DNA of 55,033 bases from Lachnospiraceae bacterium (lineage in GTDB: Bacteria > Bacillota > Clostridia > Lachnospirales > Lachnospiraceae): assembly GCA_015056795.1 (NCBI GenBank), contig SVFO01000027.1:1-55033 (forward strand). The letters run 5' to 3'. The notes beneath the pieces were generated by a model. The model did no database searches, was not told the DNA's origin, and saw nothing but the letters and a program-made list of their open reading frames with translations. Both the position numbers and the translations under genes were made by a program. Position 1 is the stretch's first letter. Each line of letters opens with the position of its first letter. Positions 32,528 to 41,093 of this stretch are shown here, in pieces.

Positions 32528-33805
32528 TTACAATACCTGAATGTCTTCCACTGCCCAGTCTGCATCCTTAATTTGATAGATGCCACCGCAGTACGGACAG
32601 GTCCTGTTCTTCGTTGCGTCAAAGCTACCGTGACAGGTCGGGCACTCTAGCTTCTTTACGGAAAAATGATACTGAATGGGCATGTTCAGATTCTTCACCA
32701 GCGTCACGCGCAGCTTCTCATCCTTATTTGCCCGAACCTTTCCATCTGTCACATAAGCATTCTCCAAAAAGACATCCACCGTCACATGAAGATATCCATT
32801 TTCTTCCTTCATGCCCTTAAAGCCCATGGCGCCGCGGAACAAAATGTCCACGATGTCATGAAAGCGATCTTCCAAGGGCTTCCCCAGGTAAAACGGCAGC
32901 TCCTGCGCATCTCTTGCAAACAGAATCATCTTCAGCATGGCAATGGTTTTTCCCGTGAGATATTCATAGGAAAACTCAGGACTATACTTTTTCATGAAAA
33001 ACTCAAATCGCTTTCCAGCGCCTATCGCACCCATCATGGGCACTGTGCGGCCAGCCTGTTTCACCATGGACCCAATCAAGGCATAAGACGACAGGACATA
33101 GCCCAGGACGACGCCGCTAAACACCGAGATCAGCAGCAGAGAAATGATTCCCCCCACCGTCAGCGGAAGCAGCATTCCCTTGACTGCCCTGATTATGATG
33201 CCAAAAATGAACGTGCCAACGGCCGTCCCGATCATGAATTTCATCAGATGCTTTTTCATTTCGTCCTTGGTAAAGGAAAAATCCCTGACCAAATAATGAC
33301 TCGTGATCGTCGGATAAAGCTCACTCATCTGAAATTTAGAACCGCAATATTTACAGCCATTTAGTAGCTCCTTGATCATAGATGACGCGCCGCACCCAGG
33401 GCACACATAAATTTCGTCCTCGACATTGACGCCGCCAAGTACGTCCGTCTTTGTCTCATAGATGGTCATCTTGCTCTTCTGGCGATAGGTCTTCCCTGCG
33501 TCCGTCTCAATTTCGCGCTCCCAAAGGGAGGTATAATATGCCATCTCGCTGATATAATGCTGATCCATCCATTTTCTGGTCAGACTCTTTCCATCCGCCA
33601 TAAAACCTCTCGGCGTAATCCGATAGCGCATCTTCACGCCCTTGTCACGAAGACGCTCCTGCTGAAGCTTTAAGGCATACCGCGTATCCTGATCACCGGC
33701 CGTCAGCTCCTTCTCACCGCTAATTGCCTCGTCATACTGCTCGATAAAGCGCTCATAAATATTGCTACTGTCAGCCTTCCAGACAACCTGTTCTTCCTTT
33801 GGCAT
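32528..33805 (-). CDS. Tim44-domain membrane protein with two zinc ribbons
   Basis: 425 residues from the ATG (33805) that follows AAAGGAGG; the longer frame upstream lacks a ribosome site. A first zinc ribbon (CPGCGAS...CKYCGS, about 143-164) is followed by a membrane hairpin with two helices (about 200-260), a Tim44-like fold (FMKKYSPEFSYEYLTGKTIAMLKMILF onward, in parts) and a second ribbon near the C-terminus (CPTCHGS...CPYCGG). Tim44-like domains bind membranes or proteins; bacterial roles are mostly unknown. It sits just upstream of the rlmI-like gene. Confidence 0.85.
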   Translation of the reverse strand: MPKEEQVVWKADSSNIYERFIEQYDEAISGEKELTAGDQDTRYALKLQQERLRDKGVKMRYRITPRGFMADGKSLTRKWMDQHYISEMAYYTSLWEREIETDAGKTYRQKSKMTIYETKTDVLGGVNVEDEIYVCPGCGASSMIKELLNGCKYCGSKFQMSELYPTITSHYLVRDFSFTKDEMKKHLMKFMIGTAVGTFIFGIIIRAVKGMLLPLTVGGIISLLLISVFSGVVLGYVLSSYALIGSMVKQAGRTVPMMGAIGAGKRFEFFMKKYSPEFSYEYLTGKTIAMLKMILFARDAQELPFYLGKPLEDRFHDIVDILFRGAMGFKGMKEENGYLHVTVDVFLENAYVTDGKVRANKDEKLRVTLVKNLNMPIQYHFSVKKLECPTCHGSFDATKNRTCPYCGGIYQIKDADWAVEDIQVL

Positions 33806-33903
33806 CTTTGCGCCTCCTTTTCCCTGCTTCCAGAGGATGCTCACTACTATGAAGCATAACACGCACGACCGCTTTTTACAATGAAAATATGGTGCAAAAG
33901 AAA

Positions 33904-33936
33904 ACACTCGCAGTGCTCAAAAAGCACCACGAGTGT
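33904..33936 (-). terminator. Terminator behind beta-helix protein gene
   Basis: ACACTCG (33904-33910) pairs with CGAGTGT (33930-33936), with an inner AGTGCT/AGCAC stem; TTTTCTTTTG follows on the minus strand. Confidence 0.85.
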
Positions 33937-33971
33937 ATGATGTCATTGTTTTTCTATTCCATGAAAATGAC

Positions 33972-35960
33972 TTACTTCCAAAGCCCCTCGATCACGCTGC
34001 CGCCTTCTGCGAAGGGTCCAGGAATTACGTTCACGCTTCTGTGATCTCCCTTATAATCCCTGTCAAACATGATGTCCGTTCCGTCAGGATTCTCAAAGGG
34101 CTGCTCCGGCTCGAAGGCCTTGCCGAGCGTATCGGTACATACCATGGAACAAGTAAAGTCCTTAATCAAATCATAAACATTCGTCTTCAGAATCGGATTT
34201 CCGCCATTCTCATCCAGCTCGACATACGCCGCGTCCTGATCATTCACAAGACCGCCTTGCTCCTTCGTCCAAGCCTTCGCGCCGTTTAAGTAAACATTGC
34301 CTGCGCTCCAAACGGGAAGGTGTCTGTGATGATACTTGTCAAGCTTGCCCATGTCAGGCGTATCGGTGTCCATGTCAAACCAGGAAATCCACTCGTCATA
34401 GGTCGGATACTCCTCAAACACGTGCGTACCTACCTCATAATTATCCTGATCCCTGCCTTCCTTACCTGAAGGCCACTTCTGGATAAAAATGTTGTTGTAA
34501 AATCTGTCATCACCATGAAGGATCGTCATAAAACCGCAAACCTCCGTGCGATGCGGAATGTGATACGGCGTATAGCGCTGACGAAGCTTCCCTTCTACCA
34601 TGTTGTCACAGCCCGCCCCAACGAACGTAAAACTGCCGCAGATCAGGTTATGCACCATCGCAACGCCCTCCGTTGCCATGCGAAGGGATACATCGGAAAG
34701 AAGAATATTATTGTCGATCAATGTCGGTCCATGTCCTACCTCAACGAAAATGTCCTGACTTTCCATGCCGCCGCCAAGACGCTCCGCGAAGGCAGGTCTC
34801 TGATTATCATGCAGGAGATTTTGCGTGATGCGCGTGCCCTGTGCCTCCCAGTCCGTCCAGATGCCCATGGTACAATGATGAATGTAATTCCTGCGCATCG
34901 TTACGTCAATGGCCGCATGCATCTTGATGCCAGCGATCTCCGCACCGCCCAGCTCCATCATGTTGTTGATGTGATGAATGTGATTGTCCTCAATAATCGA
35001 GAAAACGCCGCCCATACGGCCAATGATGCCGCCCTGCTCACAGTTATGAATGTTGTTGCGGCGAATGATATGACTGCCAACCTTCTCCTTGAGCCAGCCA
35101 TGATACTGTCCGCGGCATACGGCGTCACGCTCCATCTGCGTAGGACTCTTGACATGCTTATAGGTAAAATAATGATCGTTTGCGGGATCATAATACTTAC
35201 CGATACAGATGCCGGCACACTTACTGTCACTGATCTCACAGTCCTCAATGATCCAGCCCTTCGACCAGTTCGGGCCGATCATACCGTCCTGGAATGCCGC
35301 GGGAGGCGCCCAGGTCGTTGCCGCCTTGCTGATCTTAAAGCCGCTGACCGTAATGTATCCAACGCCCGTCTTTGAAGGGAAGAAGCACTCCCTGCGAACA
35401 TTGATTTCAATGATCTCCTGATTCGGATCCTTGTCCTGGAAATTCACGTAAAATACCGTGCGACCATCCTGCTGCTCTGCATACCACTGATAAATGGAAT
35501 CCTCAGGCACCCAAGAGGTCTTTGACTTCTCCGCCTTGATGGTTGCTTCAATGCTTGCTGCCTCATAAAAGGCCTTGCCATTCATGTAAACACAGCCCGT
35601 GTGCTTTGATCTTCCGGCAAAATACCAGTCGCCATAAACATAGGTCGTGTAGGGATTGTAGCTTCCAAAAATCCCATTGTCCACGCTGGCCGTCCAGACC
35701 GTTCCCTCATACTTCTTCCAGCCAGTCACAATCTCCGCGCCCGTAATGTGTGCGCCAAGCGGCTCTACACTCGTATAGGTGATCCTTGCATCCTTCGTAC
35801 CAGCATTCTGCGGATCCACATACTCCCGATAGGTTCCCGGGAATACCAATACCTCGTCTCCTGGCTGCGCCACCTTCGCCGCATCGCTAATCTGCTTAAA
35901 CGGCATCTCCTTCGAGCCGTTGCCATCACGACCTGCCTTCGCGTTCACATACCAAATCAT
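33972..35960 (-). CDS. Right-handed parallel beta-helix carbohydrate-active protein
   Basis: 662 residues from the ATG at 35960, nine bases after GGAGGG. The start reads MIWYVNAKAGRDGNGSKEMPF then QPGDEVLVFPGTYREYV, the DUF1565-type opening of polysaccharide-degrading beta-helix proteins. Repeating short strands with NNIHNCEQGGI, DNHIHHINNM and NYIHHCTMGIW (about 320-400) are the helix coils. No signal peptide, so it acts in the cytoplasm or leaves unusually. GH141-like or related glycosidase/lyase activity is plausible but not shown. Confidence 0.87.
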   Translation of the reverse strand: MIWYVNAKAGRDGNGSKEMPFKQISDAAKVAQPGDEVLVFPGTYREYVDPQNAGTKDARITYTSVEPLGAHITGAEIVTGWKKYEGTVWTASVDNGIFGSYNPYTTYVYGDWYFAGRSKHTGCVYMNGKAFYEAASIEATIKAEKSKTSWVPEDSIYQWYAEQQDGRTVFYVNFQDKDPNQEIIEINVRRECFFPSKTGVGYITVSGFKISKAATTWAPPAAFQDGMIGPNWSKGWIIEDCEISDSKCAGICIGKYYDPANDHYFTYKHVKSPTQMERDAVCRGQYHGWLKEKVGSHIIRRNNIHNCEQGGIIGRMGGVFSIIEDNHIHHINNMMELGGAEIAGIKMHAAIDVTMRRNYIHHCTMGIWTDWEAQGTRITQNLLHDNQRPAFAERLGGGMESQDIFVEVGHGPTLIDNNILLSDVSLRMATEGVAMVHNLICGSFTFVGAGCDNMVEGKLRQRYTPYHIPHRTEVCGFMTILHGDDRFYNNIFIQKWPSGKEGRDQDNYEVGTHVFEEYPTYDEWISWFDMDTDTPDMGKLDKYHHRHLPVWSAGNVYLNGAKAWTKEQGGLVNDQDAAYVELDENGGNPILKTNVYDLIKDFTCSMVCTDTLGKAFEPEQPFENPDGTDIMFDRDYKGDHRSVNVIPGPFAEGGSVIEGLWK

Positions 35961-36101
35961 TGCTTGTAACCCTCCTTTTATTCTATCTTTTTCTTCCTTT
36001 TCAGATCTTATCAGCCTAAAAATCCGCCGTTGCCAATCCTTCTTCTGATTCCATAACCTAATAGAATCCCCCTTCATGGATTGGCGAGCATGCATATACG
36101 C

Positions 36102-36701
36102 TTAATTGTCAAGGTCTAGGAGTACCGCCCGACATGGTGCCCCGTCAGATCCGCCCAGATTCAGAGGAGCACAATTTAGAAAATACACACCCTCCTCGAC
36201 CTCTCCGAGTCGAATTCCCTCAAGCAACACGATCTCTGCGCCCAACATGATTAAATGAACCGCCATCGGCGCATCCTCAGGTCCCACCGTCTGAGATTCA
36301 TTACCAAAGAGCAGTATCCCTGCCTCCGCAAAGACCTTCGCCGCCTCCTGCGTCATCACAGCCTTTCCCTTGACAAGAATACGCTTTGCCGCACGGCCAT
36401 CCAATTCCCTTGCCTTCCCTAAAATCTCCATGGCATCCTCAGCCGTAATGTCTCCCTGATGCTCCGTCACATAAGCATGCCCGATAAAACGCTCCAGAGC
36501 GACCTGATCAATCGTCTTGCCATTCTGCAGAAAATGATAAGGCGCATCCACGTGCGTTCCATTATGCGCACACATCTGAATTGCCGTCAGATTACAGATG
36601 GCTCCCTCCGAGATCTGCAACATGACCTGCCGCTCAGGAGACGGATCCCCTGGAAACACGTTACAAGAAAACACCTCCTGTGAAATATCATAAATCTTCA
36701 T
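36102..36701 (-). CDS. Cyclase-family hydrolase (kynurenine formamidase-like)
   Basis: 199 residues from the ATG after GGAGG (36701). The metal-binding motif AHNGTHVDAPYHF near residues 46-58 is diagnostic of the cyclase/KynB family, metal-dependent amidohydrolases that also include isatin hydrolase. IYDISQEVFSCNVFPGD is the usual opening. No tryptophan-degradation genes are seen. It lies behind nothing on its strand and precedes the beta-helix gene by 141 bp. Confidence 0.9.
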   Translation of the reverse strand: MKIYDISQEVFSCNVFPGDPSPERQVMLQISEGAICNLTAIQMCAHNGTHVDAPYHFLQNGKTIDQVALERFIGHAYVTEHQGDITAEDAMEILGKARELDGRAAKRILVKGKAVMTQEAAKVFAEAGILLFGNESQTVGPEDAPMAVHLIMLGAEIVLLEGIRLGEVEEGVYFLNCAPLNLGGSDGAPCRAVLLDLDN

Positions 36702-36843
36702 AGGCTTCCTCCACTTCCTACTTCTACAACCATTGACCACTCGGCCTTTGGCTCGTCCCTCATTGCATTCATGCTCACAAAAATGTGACTTTATTATACC
36801 ATGAGATACCCTTTCATGCCTACAATATTCTGTCATTTTCCCC

Positions 36844-36872
36844 TTGACATTTGCTACTTTTTTATATATTAT
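36844..36872 (+). promoter_or_regulatory. tRNA-Pro promoter
   Basis: TTGACA (36844-36849) and TATTAT (36867-36872) with a 17-bp spacer, 17 bp before the tRNA. Confidence 0.85.
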
Positions 36873-36888
36873 TTATCTGTTACCAAGG

Positions 36889-36962
36889 CGGCGCGTGGCT
36901 CAGCTTGGTAGAGCGCTGCGTTCGGGACGCAGAGGTCGCGTGTTCGAATCACGTCGCGCCGA
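36889..36962 (+). tRNA. tRNA-Pro (anticodon CGG)
   Basis: Complete cloverleaf: acceptor CGGCGCG/CGCGCCG with A, D arm GCTC/GAGC, anticodon stem CTGCG/CGCAG with loop TTCGGGA giving CGG, T arm GCGTG-TTCGAAT-CACGT. CCA is not encoded. Its 3' 42 bases are the left attachment site of the mobile element. Confidence 0.97.
36921..36962 (+). repeat. attL of the mobile element (42-bp core)
   Basis: From TTCGGGACGC to CGCGCCGA, identical to 54698-54739. It covers the anticodon loop to the end of tRNA-Pro, so the tRNA stays intact after insertion. Confidence 0.95.
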
Positions 36963-36974
36963 GTCAGTAAATAT

Positions 36975-37008
36975 GCCGCTTCCGAGGAAGCGGCGTTTTC
37001 ATTTTTTG
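36975..37008 (+). terminator. Element-borne terminator behind tRNA-Pro
   Basis: GCCGCTTCC (36975-36983) and GGAAGCGGC (36986-36994) with a 2-base loop, then GTTTTCATTTTTT. It replaces the tRNA's own terminator, now at 54740. Confidence 0.9.
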
Positions 37009-37013
37009 GCTCC

Positions 37014-37033
37014 AGTTCTAACAAAGTTCTAAC
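37014..37033. promoter_or_regulatory. Left pair of AGTTCTAAC sites (probable integrase arm sites)
   Basis: AGTTCTAAC at 37014-37022 and 37025-37033, an 11-bp period, 52 bp inside attL. The same word occurs as a pair near the right end (54559-54579), in the same orientation. Confidence 0.65.
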
Positions 37034-37108
37034 AATTTTGAAAAAACCCTTCAAATAATCCCTCTCCAATCCAGTTGAACGATGCCCTCCGAAAATTCGG
37101 TTTTATTG

Positions 37109-38308
37109 TTACTTGTAATCCTTAAGCGTGATAATGCCGTTCATGGCATCCGACACTTCCTTTTTCGATTCCTTGTCCTTGACCTTGGCGTAGATTCTCA
37201 GCGTCGTGTCGACGTCCGCGTGTCCCACCCACTTTTGAATGCTCTTTACGTCCATTCCCTGATGTACCAGAATGGAGACGCAGGAGCTCCGCAGACCATG
37301 AAACGTGATGTCCTGCGGCAGTTCCGGACACCTCTTGATCAGCTTGCCAAAGGCCTTGGTCGGATAATCCGGATGATAAAGGGAACCGTCCTCATGCTTG
37401 AACACGTAATCATTGTCCTGATAACCTTTTCCAAACAGTCTCCTGTATCCTTCCTCCCTCTTCCGTAGCCTTGCAAACATTTCCATCTGCTCCTTTGTCA
37501 GCGGATACTGTCTTTCACTCGCCGCCGTTTTGGTCGTGTTGGCGCGCATGACGGTCAGTCCCTTCGTCACCGTGTGATTAATTTTCATGGTTCCGTTCCT
37601 TACATCCACGGCTGACCAGCGAAGCCCCAGTACCTCCTCCCTTCTGAGTCCGAAGAACAGGGTAAGGTAAAAGAGTTCGTACAATGCGTGATCCCTCGCT
37701 TTTTCCAGAAACGACTGCGCCTCCTCATAAGAGAAGAACTCATCGTCCGTCTTCCGTTCCCTTGCATGCTGGGCAGCCAGCGTCTTGTTGATATCCGCTT
37801 CCCTTACCGGATTGTACGCAATGATCCCGGATCTGACGGCCTGTTCCATGATGCTTCCAAACAGCACCCTTACGTCTTTCACGGTTCGCGGCTGCGCTCC
37901 GTCCCTTTCAAACAGTTCGTCCAAGAAAGCCTCGACGTCCCTTACGCCTATGTTGCGAAGCTTCATTCCCTCAAAGCTTTCCTTGATCCGTCGCCCCCTG
38001 TAGAAGTATGCGGAATAGGTCGTGTTTGAAACCCTTCGCTTCTTCCGTTCGAGAAAACGATCCACATAGTCGGAAAGAAGCACGTTTCTGTCCACGTCCT
38101 CTTGCCCGCTATCGTTCAGGAGTCTTTCCCTGGCTTCCCTCGCCTTTTGTATGTTCTGAGGAGTGTCCTCAAGCCCCAAGGCCGTCCATACCCTTTCGTA
38201 CTTCTTAACGCCTTCCTTGACAACCCGCCTTGTCGTTACGGCAAACAGACGGCCTTTCTTGGCCTGTATGCCTGTTGCCCTTCTTCCGTCCTTCTTTGGT
38301 CTTGCCAC
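37109..38308 (-). CDS. int: Tyrosine recombinase integrase of the element
   Basis: 399 residues. Arm-binding region at the N-terminus, SAM-like core-binding domain (about 70-160), catalytic domain (about 180-395) with Arg in GLRREEVLGLRW, HGLRSS box and GHADVDTTLRIYAKV with the nucleophile Tyr. All key residues are present, so the enzyme should be active. It lies at the attL end, transcribed toward the tRNA, four bases behind the excisionase-like gene. Confidence 0.96.
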   Translation of the reverse strand: MARPKKDGRRATGIQAKKGRLFAVTTRRVVKEGVKKYERVWTALGLEDTPQNIQKAREARERLLNDSGQEDVDRNVLLSDYVDRFLERKKRRVSNTTYSAYFYRGRRIKESFEGMKLRNIGVRDVEAFLDELFERDGAQPRTVKDVRVLFGSIMEQAVRSGIIAYNPVREADINKTLAAQHARERKTDDEFFSYEEAQSFLEKARDHALYELFYLTLFFGLRREEVLGLRWSAVDVRNGTMKINHTVTKGLTVMRANTTKTAASERQYPLTKEQMEMFARLRKREEGYRRLFGKGYQDNDYVFKHEDGSLYHPDYPTKAFGKLIKRCPELPQDITFHGLRSSCVSILVHQGMDVKSIQKWVGHADVDTTLRIYAKVKDKESKKEVSDAMNGIITLKDYK

Positions 38309-38311
38309 TCC

Positions 38312-38524
38312 TTACACTCCTTCCTGCTCAAACTTCCTGTCCGGATACATAAACTCCAACAGGTACAGCTTGGGGATCCGATACTTCCCGCCGATCCTGA
38401 TGGAACGGATCTTGCCCGCCGCAAGATAGCTGTAGACGGTGTTGCGCCCCGTCTTTAAGATCTTCTGTAAGTCCTCCGGCAGAAGAACATCGTTATACTC
38501 TGTCAAAACCTGTGCATGTTCCAT
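38312..38524 (-). CDS. xis: Excisionase-like helix-turn-helix protein
   Basis: 70 residues with a MerR-type winged helix: LLPEDLQKILKTGRNTVYSYLAAGKIRSIRIGGKYRIP read in parts is the HTH_17/Xis pattern. Placed directly before int, it most likely bends DNA at the ends to favour excision. Confidence 0.88.
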   Translation of the reverse strand: MEHAQVLTEYNDVLLPEDLQKILKTGRNTVYSYLAAGKIRSIRIGGKYRIPKLYLLEFMYPDRKFEQEGV

Positions 38525-38750
38525 GTTTCTTTTTCCCCCTTTCGCTTCTCTTTCTTAATTCGTTCACGATCTCCCTGACCGCTTCATAGGGCGTGGGATC
38601 ATTCACCCCGCACTCATTTCTCAGGTCAAGCATTTGTTCCTTGATTCTGCGGTTTATCCGCTGCCTTGTTCTGTCTTTCATTTGCTCCTTTCCGGGCGCA
38701 CTGCCAGCCCTTTTGCCTTTCACGATGACGTCCGACTTGTCGGGAAACAC
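38493..38750 (-). CDS. Small basic protein of the element, function unknown
   Basis: 85 residues if read from the GTG at 38750; an ATG at 38681 with AAAGGAG upstream would give 62 residues and may be the true start. It is strongly charged (RQRINRRIKEQMLDLRNECG; RKRSERGKKKHG) with a helical NDPTPYEAVREIVNELR segment, like small proteins that accompany xis/int in Lachnospiraceae elements. It overlaps xis by 32 bases. Confidence 0.6.
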   Translation of the reverse strand: MFPDKSDVIVKGKRAGSAPGKEQMKDRTRQRINRRIKEQMLDLRNECGVNDPTPYEAVREIVNELRKRSERGKKKHGTCTGFDRV

Positions 38751-38858
38751 CGGGTTATTTGAATAACCGTTCTGTATGTTGCCTTGAAACCTCTTCCTAT
38801 ACCTCCCTTTCAGTTAAGTTTCCTATCTTGGATTAAATGTTTTTATTTAACTACTTGT

Positions 38859-38887
38859 ATTCTACTGTAATGTTTTAATTTTGTCAA
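38859..38887 (-). promoter_or_regulatory. Promoter of the xis-int operon
   Basis: On the minus strand TTGACA (38887-38882) and TAGAAT (38864-38859) with a 17-bp spacer. Confidence 0.8.
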
Positions 38888-38927
38888 GCGTATTAAATAA
38901 ATTTATTTTATTTTAAGTATTCCATTT

Positions 38928-38948
38928 TATGAAATTTCATAGTATAAT
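38928..38948 (+). promoter_or_regulatory. Palindromic operator and -10 of the XRE regulator
   Basis: A perfect 14-bp palindrome TATGAAATTTCATA (38928-38941) abuts TATAAT (38943-38948). It sits between the divergent xis-int promoter and the regulator gene, so the XRE protein may control both. Confidence 0.6.
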
Positions 38949-38983
38949 GAAAAAACAGACAGAGAAAGGGAGGATTTATTTCC

Positions 38984-39976
38984 ATGACCTTGGGAGAAAA
39001 ATTAAGAAAATACAGACTGTTAAGGGGAATGAAACAAAGGGAATTGGGAGAAGCGGTTGGTTTCAAGCCAAGTACGGCAGACGTTCGCATAAATCAGTAT
39101 GAAAGCGGGAAAATGGAGCCAAAGGCAGATATCCGCGAGGCACTTGCCGTTGCCCTGGGCGTTGACGTTTCGGCGATCTCTGACATAAACGTGGCCTCCT
39201 GGGAGGACGTAATGCAGGTACTGTTCGAGTTCGAGGATGCCTTGGGAATGCGCGTGGAAAAGCGTGACGGTACCACCAGCCTTGTTTTTAGCGATGACAA
39301 CAGGGACATCATTACCCTGATCAGCTACCTGAACCTTTGGCGAAACAAAAGGCTGGCCATGTCCGTGGATGACCCCAATGTCTCTGAGGAAACCCTTCGG
39401 GATTATTCCCTGTGGAAAGGCAGCTTTAAGAGCAACATAGACGCTTATTACGAAGCAAAAGAACGCGAGATCGAAAAGAAGTATGCTGCCGGCATTCAAA
39501 GCCTGTCTATGAAGCTAAAACACGCAGAAAAGACTTCTGAGATCACCCTTCTCCTTCGATCCGTCATTGACGCCGGCATTTCAGTCGGCACGGCGTACCT
39601 TCCCGGCGGAACCGGCGAGGGAGCCTGTGGCTTCACCTTTGCCGTAAACGATCTTCTGAATCCGCCCTCCGCCGAGGCTGAAGAACTTGTAACAAAATTC
39701 CTTTGCGAATACAAATACTTTGAACAGCTGGGCGCAAGATGCTTCTCTGACATTCAAATACCGGGAAATTCGCTCATGATCACTTATTACGTGGCAATCC
39801 CTTCATTCATCGTCATAACCTCCCAGATAAGCGATTACGCAAAGCACAAGGCCATGGAAGGTGACGTCGGGGACGGATTAAGGGATCTATACGAAATGCA
39901 CTTTAAGGACGAACTGGATTCCACGTACTGCAACATTAAGGATGAAATCATGGCCAGAAGCGCAGCCGGAAAATAA
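38984..39976 (+). CDS. XRE-family transcriptional regulator of the element
   Basis: 330 residues. The HTH spans about 4-62 (LGEKLRKYRLLRGMKQRELGEAV, NQYESGKMEPKADI, in parts), then a long helical and beta C-terminal part with no known domain. AGGGAGG lies upstream of the ATG. Divergent from xis-int, it resembles the master regulator of a temperate element. Transcription ends at a strong hairpin. Confidence 0.9.
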   Translation: MTLGEKLRKYRLLRGMKQRELGEAVGFKPSTADVRINQYESGKMEPKADIREALAVALGVDVSAISDINVASWEDVMQVLFEFEDALGMRVEKRDGTTSLVFSDDNRDIITLISYLNLWRNKRLAMSVDDPNVSEETLRDYSLWKGSFKSNIDAYYEAKEREIEKKYAAGIQSLSMKLKHAEKTSEITLLLRSVIDAGISVGTAYLPGGTGEGACGFTFAVNDLLNPPSAEAEELVTKFLCEYKYFEQLGARCFSDIQIPGNSLMITYYVAIPSFIVITSQISDYAKHKAMEGDVGDGLRDLYEMHFKDELDSTYCNIKDEIMARSAAGK

Positions 39977-40011
39977 TTTAAAAAGCGAATTTGAGGATTT
40001 TGTGGCACAAA

Positions 40012-40047
40012 AAAAGGAGAGCCTTGACATATAAGGCTCTCCTTTTT
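40012..40047 (+). terminator. Terminator behind XRE gene
   Basis: AAAAGGAGAGCCTT and AAGGCTCTCCTTTTT form a 14-bp stem around a short loop. Confidence 0.92.
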
Positions 40048-40171
40048 ATGTTCGCGTTTATCGCTACGATGTTGTCACTTTTCAGCTTGTTTCCACAGTC
40101 TACCGCTGTCGGAAAACAAGTCAGGTTTTCATTCTCCGTTGCCCGTCAGATCCGATCGTTATGCGGAAGTT

Positions 40172-40378
40172 TTATTGTTGCTCCTGCAGGTACAGCCAAA
40201 CGCGGCTGTCCAGCCTGTCGATCAGCATCTCCCTCGTGATCCTGCCGTCGAAATACTCCTCGTATTCCTGATCAAATATTTCCTGAAGCGCGCCGGGGAA
40301 ATGTTTTTCGGGAATCGAGTTTTCAAGAAGGCCGTTAAATATCTCCAGATCTGCCTTCGCGTCTATCTTCCCCGGCAC
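40172..40378 (-). pseudogene. Solute-binding-like lipoprotein, C-terminal remnant
   Basis: 68 residues resembling the end of the large lipoprotein at 43931-46120: both have a LxIFxxLLENSIP/LYELIRNAKP helix, then EYEEYFDGRITREMLIDRLDSRVWLYLQE versus LDPYFSEGADEETVIRNLTERVKLYLTE, in parts. Sequences differ too much to be a recent copy, so this is the relic of a paralogue. No signal peptide or upstream part remains. Confidence 0.6.
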
Positions 40379-40552
40379 TTACTGTTTAGGGGCGTTTCAC
40401 ATTGGCGGCTATGTCGGTGCGCTGCTTGCATAACCTTGCATTTTAGCATTTTGAGCGGCTTATAGAGCAGACACTATTTAGCACCCCTTCGTTCACATAA
40501 TGGTTCATACGACGCGTGTCACCCTGAAACTTGGCTTAAAAGAGCTTTGACT

Positions 40553-40662
40553 AATCAACGACCCGTCAACGAAATTTTTTCGTCTGAAATTCCGCAAATA
40601 AAGGGTTTCTCCGCTTTTCCCTCACTAAATCGTTGATCACAATCAACAACCCGTCAACGAAA
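40553..40662. repeat. Two direct repeats flanking the truncated ABC gene end
   Basis: AATCAAC(G/A)ACCCGTCAACG occurs at 40553-40574 and 40641-40662, 88 bp apart. The second copy is fused to the broken end of the ABC ATPase gene and supplies its last codons. Around 40630-40646 GTTGAT/ATCAAC makes a small hairpin. The rest of 40379-40642 has no gene. Confidence 0.7.
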
Positions 40663-41032
40663 AATCATGCCCAACGACCTTTTTTCTGTCTCTGACATTC
40701 CTTGCCCTTAATGACAATTCAACATTTTCATACATGCTATATTTTTCCATCAAAGCAAAATGTTGAAACACAAAACTCACATTTTTTCTTCGGAATGCTT
40801 CAAGCTCTTTTTCCCTTATACCTAATACTTCAATTCCATCAAATAAATAACTTCCAGAAGTAGCCCTATCCATTCCGCCAATGACATTAAGAAGCGTAGA
40901 TTTTCCCGAGCCGGAAGCACCCATGATTGCAATCATCTCACCCCTGTCAATTGCAATCGTCACGCCTCGAAGCGCATGCGTAACCTGTTCTTTATTAACA
41001 TAATCCTTTCTAACGTCATAAAGCTTTATCAT
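40643..41032 (-). pseudogene. ABC transporter ATP-binding subunit, N-terminal half
   Basis: 129 residues of a MacB/LolD-type ATPase: MIKLYDVRKDY opening, Walker A GASGSGKST near 39-47, and the Q-loop FVFQHFALMEKYSM near 92. After RDRKKVV the frame leaves the family and ends nine codons later. Signature and Walker B are missing, so it cannot hydrolyse ATP properly. It follows the lipoprotein and C39 peptidase genes in an operon. The missing half exists at 43324-43773. Confidence 0.9.
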
Positions 41033-41093
41033 TCATCTTCTCCCAGAATAAAACCATATTGCAAAATGTCTTAATTAACCAGAAAATTTGTAT

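Noticed and set aside
34515..35375. 286-codon frame opposite the beta-helix gene
   Set aside because: Antisense shadow without start signal or domain.
39991..40239. 82-codon plus-strand frame after the XRE gene
   Set aside because: It runs through the terminator hairpin and opposite the lipoprotein remnant; no ribosome site or motif.
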